DNA from: Candidatus Sabulitectum sp. | Lineage (GTDB): Bacteria; Fermentibacterota; Fermentibacteria; Fermentibacterales; JCC-6 | Assembly (NCBI GenBank): GCA_029940175.1 | Contig: JAOZRM010000022.1 | Span: forward strand, 1-21,513 | Direction: 5' to 3' | Length of the DNA stretch: 21,513 nt | Shown: piece by piece, positions 16,312 through 21,513 of the stretch | Layout of the letters: each line of letters opens with the position of its first letter | Position numbering within the stretch: the stretch's first letter is position 1 | Position numbers and translations under genes: made by a program | The notes under the pieces: generated by a model | Seen by the model: the letters and a program-made list of their open reading frames with translations, nothing else | What the model was told of the DNA's origin: nothing | The model's database searches: none

Positions 16312-17546
16312 GCCTGCCGCCACCTTTTACCACGTAGTGCATAGAGAAAAAGAGCAAAACCTGCAGCAAGTTGTGCAAGAGCTCCGGGAATACCAGCAGC
16401 ATGGTAACCAAGCAGGTCAGGCCGGGTTATTTCCGGATGAAGCATGGTTTGAACCAGAGGCGAACGACCTGGTGACCATATCACTGTCTGCCTCGATTGA
16501 GAATCGAACTCATCTGCGCCAAGACTCCGTTCCAGGGCATTGGTGTCGGTGATACCCACCACAACCGTAATCAGCACCGAAACAATAGCAAGTATTTTAA
16601 ACAGTTTACCACCTGTGCCCGGTCTCATCAAAGGCATGAACAGTACTGGAAGGATCATAAAGATAAATCGAGGTCCCCATCCTGTGCCGCCAGTCCAGTC
16701 ATGGAGAAATCCGTGAAGAACCAGCGAAAAGACAAAAGGGCTCCAGAATCGCCAGTCTCCACAGTGAAAGATTGCCAGAATGGTTAGAGGAGCGTACCAG
16801 AACAATCCCTTGCCCGGGCTGAATAGCAGACCGGGAATCCCGCGGCTGAACATGTCTACAGCTATTGCCGGATCCTGGGAGTGTCCGTCAGACAAGATCG
16901 AACCGAAGCGATAATAATTGTACCCCAGTATTCCAAGAACAAAAGGGAAAGCTCCCGCAGCAACAAGAGCAAACTTCTCCAGATGTTTTTCTTCTGTCCA
17001 GTACATTGGAAGAAGTACCACTGAATCAGGCCGAACAAGAAGAGCTGCACCCAGAAGAACCCCTGCAATGAAAGGTCTGTTGGTCTGCATGAACCAGGCT
17101 CCCCACAGAGCAAGTGCCGCAGCAGAAGTAACATCGTAAGGCATGCGGCCGTAGATCAATGCCATGGTGCCCACCATTACAAGAAGAAATCTGACGGGGT
17201 CGATCCTGCCCATAAAGCCTTCTGCAAGTTTTTTCACTGCAAGAACCAGCAATACACTGGCTACAGCACTAGTTAATGCTGCAGCAACCTTACCGGCAGC
17301 AAGACCAAGGAGCAGACCAACACCTGCTGCAGGCAGCAGGATCACAGAATACCCCGGAGCGTGCGGTACATAATCATCGGATCTTACACCGGAGACATGC
17401 CACCCGTCTTCGGATGTAAAGAGATCCCGAACCCCGTAGACCGATTCGGCAACCTGATACTGAGCAGCAACATCTGTTGTCATAAGCCTTCCACCAAAAA
17501 ACATGATAAGAAGACCGCTCCAGGCCAGAATTGTGCGCCAGTCCAT
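16308..17546 (-). CDS. Multispanning GT-C-type membrane glycosyltransferase
   Basis: A 412-residue integral membrane protein with about 10-12 hydrophobic segments. The order fits the GT-C (PMT/ArnT-like) class that uses polyprenyl-phosphate sugars on the outer face of the cytoplasmic membrane. After the first helix comes the loop LMTTDVAAQYQ with an acidic residue (Asp25) where GT-C enzymes keep their catalytic Asp. HAPGYSVILLP, ALLVRPDS, FSPGKGLFWYAPL and GGTGWGPRFIFMILP are recognisable conserved stretches of bacterial GT-C relatives. I chose ATG 17546, 5 nt after the previous stop. The longer in-frame start at 17618 would add 24 non-conserved residues inside the upstream gene. The next gene starts in an ATGA overlap. 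The DPM1-like enzyme in the same operon would supply its donor. Wzy polymerase is an alternative label, but the motifs favour GT-C. Confidence 0.7.
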   Translation of the reverse strand: MDWRTILAWSGLLIMFFGGRLMTTDVAAQYQVAESVYGVRDLFTSEDGWHVSGVRSDDYVPHAPGYSVILLPAAGVGLLLGLAAGKVAAALTSAVASVLLVLAVKKLAEGFMGRIDPVRFLLVMVGTMALIYGRMPYDVTSAAALALWGAWFMQTNRPFIAGVLLGAALLVRPDSVVLLPMYWTEEKHLEKFALVAAGAFPFVLGILGYNYYRFGSILSDGHSQDPAIAVDMFSRGIPGLLFSPGKGLFWYAPLTILAIFHCGDWRFWSPFVFSLVLHGFLHDWTGGTGWGPRFIFMILPVLFMPLMRPGTGGKLFKILAIVSVLITVVVGITDTNALERSLGADEFDSQSRQTVIWSPGRSPLVQTMLHPEITRPDLLGYHAAGIPGALAQLAAGFALFLYALRGKRWRQA

Positions 17547-17551
17547 TGAGA

Positions 17552-18529
17552 TTAGATCTTGCCCATGAAAGTATTCCGGAATTGACCTCTGGCAGAAAAC
17601 GATTCCTTGAACCTGCACAGGCCGTAATTTACTTCCATGTTCAGGGTATAGGTTCCAAGATCAAGGTAATGATAACCCATTTTCCTGGCCCAGTTGATAA
17701 CCTCCCGGTAAACGATATTCACAGGACGCATTGCCTGATGCTCCTCGTTGTGGGAAATATAGAAGGCAAGTGTAACCCTGGGGTTACAGTGAAACATTAT
17801 CATCCCGGCATAAACCTCACCTGCATGATCAACTGCTATGAATTGCCTGATACTGTTTTGACCGAGAAGATCTCTCAGTAAGTTCAACTCATCCAGAGAA
17901 TGAGTAGGGTCGACGTCGTGCCTGTCTTTGAGGTTGCTGGCAAGAATGGGGTAAAATTTTGAATAATCATTGTCTTCAACCACCCGAAGACCGGATTTAA
18001 CTGCCTTGCGTACACCTCTTCTGGCAGACTGGCTGAATCCGAGATCGATCTCCTCGCCCAGTCTTTGAAGATCTATCACCGCAGTAAGTTCACGTTTCTT
18101 GTATTCAAATCCGTTCTTTATTAAAGAAAAGTCAATGTAATTGTGAGGGCGTCTGTAGTAAGAGATCGGCGGAGGAGTCATCTCAATTCCCGTAAATCCA
18201 CGCTGTCTGCAGTAACGTATCAACACCTCGGTAAGCCTCTCAACCTTATCAAGGCCAAGGCTGTCATCAAGCACAGGACCACCGTATGATGCTCCCGGAT
18301 AACTTCTGAACCAGGCGCCGTCATCCCACTGGGCAATTGCACCGGGAATAAAGGCCATTGGTTTACCTGAAGCGCTTTCAATCACAAGATGGTGATTGTC
18401 AAACCTGCCCTCCGGGTGGTAATCAAGAAAGGCCGGTGTATGGAAAACCGTTCCATTGTTAGATCTTTCATTAAAGGATATCCATGTCGCAATGTCTTCC
18501 TTCAATACTTTTCTTATTTGAATACTCAT
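17552..18529 (-). CDS. FemAB/GNAT-fold acyltransferase-like protein
   Basis: A 325-residue soluble protein resembling the GNAT acyltransferases often found in polysaccharide operons (Acetyltransf_6/CelD-like and FemAB-like). The first half carries the segment FHTPAFLDYHPEGRF (residues 29-43), with the phrasing seen at the start of these proteins. The second half has the basic helix SARRGVRKAVKSGL, then a substrate-adjacent region and GEVYAGMIMFH, which looks like the central GNAT strand pair. FemAB relatives add amino acids from aminoacyl-tRNA to peptidoglycan, while others N- or O-acylate sugars or lipids. I cannot tell donor or acceptor here. It overlaps propeller A by ATGA and is followed 5 nt later by the GT-C gene. 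This context suggests it decorates the glycan or its lipid carrier. No signal peptide or membrane segment is visible. Confidence 0.7.
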   Translation of the reverse strand: MSIQIRKVLKEDIATWISFNERSNNGTVFHTPAFLDYHPEGRFDNHHLVIESASGKPMAFIPGAIAQWDDGAWFRSYPGASYGGPVLDDSLGLDKVERLTEVLIRYCRQRGFTGIEMTPPPISYYRRPHNYIDFSLIKNGFEYKKRELTAVIDLQRLGEEIDLGFSQSARRGVRKAVKSGLRVVEDNDYSKFYPILASNLKDRHDVDPTHSLDELNLLRDLLGQNSIRQFIAVDHAGEVYAGMIMFHCNPRVTLAFYISHNEEHQAMRPVNIVYREVINWARKMGYHYLDLGTYTLNMEVNYGLCRFKESFSARGQFRNTFMGKI

Positions 18530-20775
18530 CGTATCACCGATACCCTGGCCTGAAGAACAGAACCATTAACTTGAACAAGAACCATATACACTCCGCTGGC
18601 TAAAACATTCCCATCAATTGATCCGTCCCATATCCAATTTGATACTGATTCAGCTTCCACAGTTCCAGCATATGAACCATCAAGCCCGAAAAAATCAACG
18701 GTAACAGGATATGAATCATCCGGTCCGCACAACCTCAACTGATCTGTTCCGGATACAAAAGGCTGGGGATAAAAGGATAGATCCGTGCTGGAAGAATTTC
18801 CTCCACCACCCTGCGTAACAAGCCAGAGACCTTCCCCCGAGGAGAAATACACACCTCCATTGACCTGATCCATTGTAGAATACTCCCACAGGTAAAATGG
18901 AGATGAAACAAAATCACTGTTCAAATCATCAAAAAGGCTGATCTGCCCGTCAGATATTCTGTAAATTCCTGATTCGCTCAAACACCAGATTCTCCCGCGA
19001 GAGTCAATGGCCATTGTCTTTACGTGTCCGGTAATTGTCTGGTATGGAGCGAAACCGCTTCCGGTCCACACGGCAAGTCCTTCTGCTGTGCCGACAAGAA
19101 GCCCTGTTCCCGGAACATCCAGAAAACAGAAGACTTCACTGGATGGAAGACCGTGGCTGGTGGTGTATGCTGCATTGGTACCGGGATACCAGGAATCCTC
19201 TGTATCATCAGAAGGATTACCGGAATGAACAAGAAGCTGGCATCCTGCACCTGTCTCGAATGCGATCCAGAGACTGTCCTGGGAAACAGGGTAAACTGCT
19301 CGGACATTACGAGATGCAAGACCTTCCCCTCCCAGTCTGGGTGCCCAGTTCATTGTTCCCATGGGATCACCGTTAAATCCCAGAATACCGCTGGGTTCAT
19401 CAGGCTGTCCAGATGGATCAAATTGACGAAAAGCAGCCCAGAGTCCATTGCTCTGCGCCGTCATCATTATCGGTTGATTGTTTGGAATATCAGCAAGAAT
19501 GAACGTGGCCTGAGGACTGTCCAACTCCAGCACATCTGTTACAAAAGTCAGAATAGTATCACCCTGGCTGTCATAAGTACCGTGATCCTGTATCCATGAA
19601 AGGCCATAATGATAAGAAGAAGTCCAAACACCTGCAAATGGATCAACCGCAACAGAAAAAGTTTGAAAGGAATTGGGCATTCCATCCGGCTCCACGAAGC
19701 TTCGCCAGCCATACCCCGGATAAAACGCTTGAACTCCACGAGCATAGGTACCGACATACAACCGTCCATCTTCGCATGAAGCCATCTGATGGGTTTTCTT
19801 ACACTGCATACCAGGCAGCATTAAATGAATCCAGTGACCCCAGTAAAACTGATAAAATCCGTAGCCAGTCTGGGTGTTAATAAGATCGCCTACAGAGGCT
19901 GCAAAGCTGAAACCACAGAATACATCGTTTCCTATCTCGAAAATGGTGGTGGGCCAGCGAACACTGGGAATACCAGGACCCAGCTCCAGCCAATTTGTTC
20001 CGTCCCTGTAAAAAATTTCGCCATGGCCCGCAGCAAGAAGCCCCTGTGAAGTTTCCCTGATGTCTACAATGGTGCTGTCAGCCACCGAAGTGTAATCAAT
20101 AATTGATTGGAATGAGTCACTTCCCGCAGAAAGTTCAACAGCTCCACTGCCACCACAGGCATACACAGAACTCTCTCCGGTCCTCACCCGATTCAGCTGC
20201 AGATCCTGAGTCTCCCTCCAATGCGTCCAGGACGAAGGTGAGAACGGACTCTGAATATCGTGAAGAGAATAGATTCCTCTGTCGGTACACAGCCAGAGAG
20301 TATCGTTCCTCTCTGAGAGGGAATAGACATACTCAGGATTGAATACACCAGGCGCTGTGATGGGAACAAATCCACCTGCATCACCGCTTGCAAAACCTCC
20401 TTTGCATCCTATCCAGATAGATCCTCCAGCTTCCTCAAGAGAATAAACCATGCCTTCTCCAGGAATTCCTTCGAAGCTACTGTAATTTTTCCATACATTG
20501 CCGTCTTTCATAACAAGTCCACTGCCCCGGGTAGCTATCCAGAGACGACTGCTTGAATCGAGAAGAACATCAGTACAATCAGGCGTGGGCAGATTCTCCG
20601 GGCATGAAAAAACAGTGTCTATGCCGAATTCTTCAGAGTAGTGAAATACTCCGCCGGAGGACGCACACCATACTCCGTTATTTCCATCAGAGTGAGTATT
20701 ATAGACATAAGATACGGATGTGTTCAGCTCCCACTGAGGAGTGGCTGCCAGCAGGGCAAGAAAAAGGATGAGCAT
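18526..20775 (-). CDS. Secreted double beta-propeller protein with T9SS-like C-terminal domain (PorZ architecture), copy A
   Basis: A 749-residue exported protein. Residues 1-12 are a short hydrophobic signal segment. Two-component-regulator-type propeller blades follow, each with a core like LW(I/V)(A/G)T..GL. I count 14 by eye, near residues 35, 78, 120, 160, 204, 246, 285, 339, 383, 444, 502, 559, 596 and 642, which fits two seven-bladed propellers. A low-complexity linker (GGGGNSSS, 656-663) leads to a C-terminal sandwich from about 668. It begins with YPQPF, contains WDG and LASGVYMVLVQ, and ends in SVIR. This matches FlgD-Ig/T9SS sorting domains. PorZ of the Bacteroidota T9SS has the same order and similar length and delivers anionic LPS to the sortase. 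The start ATG has AGAGGA 5 nt upstream. The gene lies among glycan genes and shares ATGA with the next one. Enzymatic function is not expected. The PorZ role is inferred from architecture only; a generic secreted propeller is the alternative. Confidence 0.8.
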   Translation of the reverse strand: MLILFLALLAATPQWELNTSVSYVYNTHSDGNNGVWCASSGGVFHYSEEFGIDTVFSCPENLPTPDCTDVLLDSSSRLWIATRGSGLVMKDGNVWKNYSSFEGIPGEGMVYSLEEAGGSIWIGCKGGFASGDAGGFVPITAPGVFNPEYVYSLSERNDTLWLCTDRGIYSLHDIQSPFSPSSWTHWRETQDLQLNRVRTGESSVYACGGSGAVELSAGSDSFQSIIDYTSVADSTIVDIRETSQGLLAAGHGEIFYRDGTNWLELGPGIPSVRWPTTIFEIGNDVFCGFSFAASVGDLINTQTGYGFYQFYWGHWIHLMLPGMQCKKTHQMASCEDGRLYVGTYARGVQAFYPGYGWRSFVEPDGMPNSFQTFSVAVDPFAGVWTSSYHYGLSWIQDHGTYDSQGDTILTFVTDVLELDSPQATFILADIPNNQPIMMTAQSNGLWAAFRQFDPSGQPDEPSGILGFNGDPMGTMNWAPRLGGEGLASRNVRAVYPVSQDSLWIAFETGAGCQLLVHSGNPSDDTEDSWYPGTNAAYTTSHGLPSSEVFCFLDVPGTGLLVGTAEGLAVWTGSGFAPYQTITGHVKTMAIDSRGRIWCLSESGIYRISDGQISLFDDLNSDFVSSPFYLWEYSTMDQVNGGVYFSSGEGLWLVTQGGGGNSSSTDLSFYPQPFVSGTDQLRLCGPDDSYPVTVDFFGLDGSYAGTVEAESVSNWIWDGSIDGNVLASGVYMVLVQVNGSVLQARVSVIR

Positions 20776-20784
20776 AAAGTCCTC

Positions 20785-21492
20785 TCAGAAAAGCCATGGG
20801 AAACGAATATGCCAGACCATCCAGGCAGCTTCCCAGACAATGGAGCGAGACATCTTGGATGTCCCGGAATGTCTGTCGATAAAAACAATTGGAACCTCTG
20901 TCAACGAGCATTTCGCCTTGTAAAGCTTGTATGTCACCTCAATCTGAAATGAATATCCATCTGATCTTATGGAAGAAAGGTCAAGCTTTTTCAAAGCTGA
21001 TCTCCGGAAAGCTTTGAACCCCCCTGTGGCGTCTTCAACAGGAAGACCTGTGATGATCTTTGAGTACTTGTTGGCAAACCAGGACAGCATGAGACGCTGA
21101 AGTGGCCAGTTCACCACGTTCACACCGCTGACATACCGGGAACCAATCACAAGATCATGCTCTGCCAGCTCTTTAACCAGTGCAGGAACTGAATCAGGAT
21201 CGTGAGAAAAGTCTGCATCCATTTGTATAATAGGATCGAACTCGGGTCTTTCAAGTACCCAGGTAAAACCAGCAACATATGCTTGTCCCAGACCGTTTTT
21301 GTCAGGTCTGCTAAGTAGATGAACCCTTCCAGTATCCTTAAACGAAAGCACAGCATCCCCGGTTCCGTCCGGACTTGAATCGTCAACAACAAGAATGCTG
21401 GCTTCCAGAGGAAGCGCAAGCAGACGTGGAATTATGTTCCCGATATTTTCAAACTCATTGTAAGTAGGTATGATGATAAGGGGTTTACTCAA
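20785..21492 (-). CDS. DPM1-like polyprenyl-phosphate hexose synthase (GT2)
   Basis: Family GT2 enzyme of the dolichol-phosphate mannosyltransferase type. It would move mannose or glucose from a nucleotide sugar to polyprenyl phosphate on the inner face of the cytoplasmic membrane. Visible motifs are the nucleotide-binding VVDDSSPDGT (residues 35-44, Asp37/38), the metal-binding DAD (92-94), GSRYVSG (117-123), DATGGFKAF (154-162) and DRHSGTSKMS (206-215), all typical of DPM1. It ends at residue 235 with no GtrA-like membrane domain, so it is a soluble or peripheral form. I start it at TTG 21492, because a perfect GGAGG (21500-21504) lies 7 nt upstream and the protein then begins directly at the first beta strand. 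A GTG at the very edge (21513) would add 7 residues. The propeller gene follows after 9 nt. The sugar transferred cannot be read from sequence. A GT-C protein three genes on is the likely user of the product. Confidence 0.9.
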   Translation of the reverse strand: MSKPLIIIPTYNEFENIGNIIPRLLALPLEASILVVDDSSPDGTGDAVLSFKDTGRVHLLSRPDKNGLGQAYVAGFTWVLERPEFDPIIQMDADFSHDPDSVPALVKELAEHDLVIGSRYVSGVNVVNWPLQRLMLSWFANKYSKIITGLPVEDATGGFKAFRRSALKKLDLSSIRSDGYSFQIEVTYKLYKAKCSLTEVPIVFIDRHSGTSKMSRSIVWEAAWMVWHIRFPWLF

Positions 21493-21499
21493 GCTCCAA

Positions 21500-21504
21500 C
21501 CTCC
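21500..21504 (-). promoter_or_regulatory. Shine-Dalgarno deciding the TTG start of the DPM1-like gene
   Basis: GGAGG on the minus strand, 7 nt before TTG 21492. No ATG lies near the first conserved residues, so this site supports a TTG start. Confidence 0.7.
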
Positions 21505-21513
21505 GTGTTTCAC

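Noticed and set aside
16308..17546. Assignment of the multispanning protein as Wzy polymerase
   Set aside because: The Asp after TM1 and the SPGKGLFWYAP and GPRF phrases fit GT-C enzymes better. Wzy proteins are too diverse to name without a match.
17547..17618. 24-residue N-terminal extension of the GT-C protein
   Set aside because: It overlaps the FemAB-like coding end. The first membrane helix starts right after ATG 17546.
1..21513. tRNA, rRNA, CRISPR, insertion sequence or attachment site
   Set aside because: Coding sequence fills the window on one strand, and I found no cloverleaf-like stretch, direct-repeat array, transposase or flanking repeats.

Overview
The window is one uninterrupted run of 18 genes, all on the minus strand, read from right (about 21.5 kb) to left (position 64). 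Every junction is an overlap of 1-20 nt or a gap of at most 10 nt, and many are ATGA, GTGA, TTGA, TAATG or TGATG stop/start fusions. It looks like part of a single long surface-glycan operon whose promoter lies beyond the right edge. I see no RNA gene, mobile element, CRISPR array or convincing terminator. The only non-coding stretch longer than 10 nt is positions 1-63. Two secreted beta-propeller proteins end in a YPxPF-type C-terminal domain of the kind used as a type IX secretion (T9SS) sorting signal. This points to a Gram-negative member of the FCB group (Bacteroidota/Fibrobacterota/candidate phyla such as Fermentibacterota). The phylum is an inference, not a demonstration.

Right-hand module (21.5-11.0 kb), in transcription order: a DPM1-type polyprenyl-phosphate hexose synthase; propeller protein A; a FemAB/GNAT-like acyltransferase; a GT-C-type multispanning membrane protein; a GT-B glycosyltransferase; a Wzx-type flippase; a GT2 glycosyltransferase; MurB; and an RMD-like SDR that probably reduces a 4-keto-6-deoxy sugar nucleotide. 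Left-hand module (11.0-2.5 kb): propeller protein B; an RmlA-like nucleotidyltransferase; RmlB; UDP-glucuronate decarboxylase (Uxs); a Wza-like polysaccharide export protein; a Wzz-like co-polymerase without a kinase domain; and a second flippase. The operon ends with a PhoB-like response regulator and a PhoR/PnpS-like histidine kinase (2.5-0.06 kb).

The genes form a logical chain. Nucleotide sugars are made (RmlA, RmlB, SDR, Uxs), assembled on a lipid carrier (GT2, GT-B, DPM1 plus GT-C), flipped (two flippases), controlled in length (Wzz) and exported (Wza-like). The most interesting point is the pair of propeller proteins. By hand I count 14 blade signatures in each, followed by a T9SS-like C-terminal domain. 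That is the architecture of PorZ, which in Porphyromonas gingivalis carries anionic LPS to the T9SS sortase PorU. Two such proteins inside a glycan operon suggest a PorZ-like link between surface-polysaccharide synthesis and attachment of secreted proteins, possibly with one propeller and one flippase for each of two glycans.
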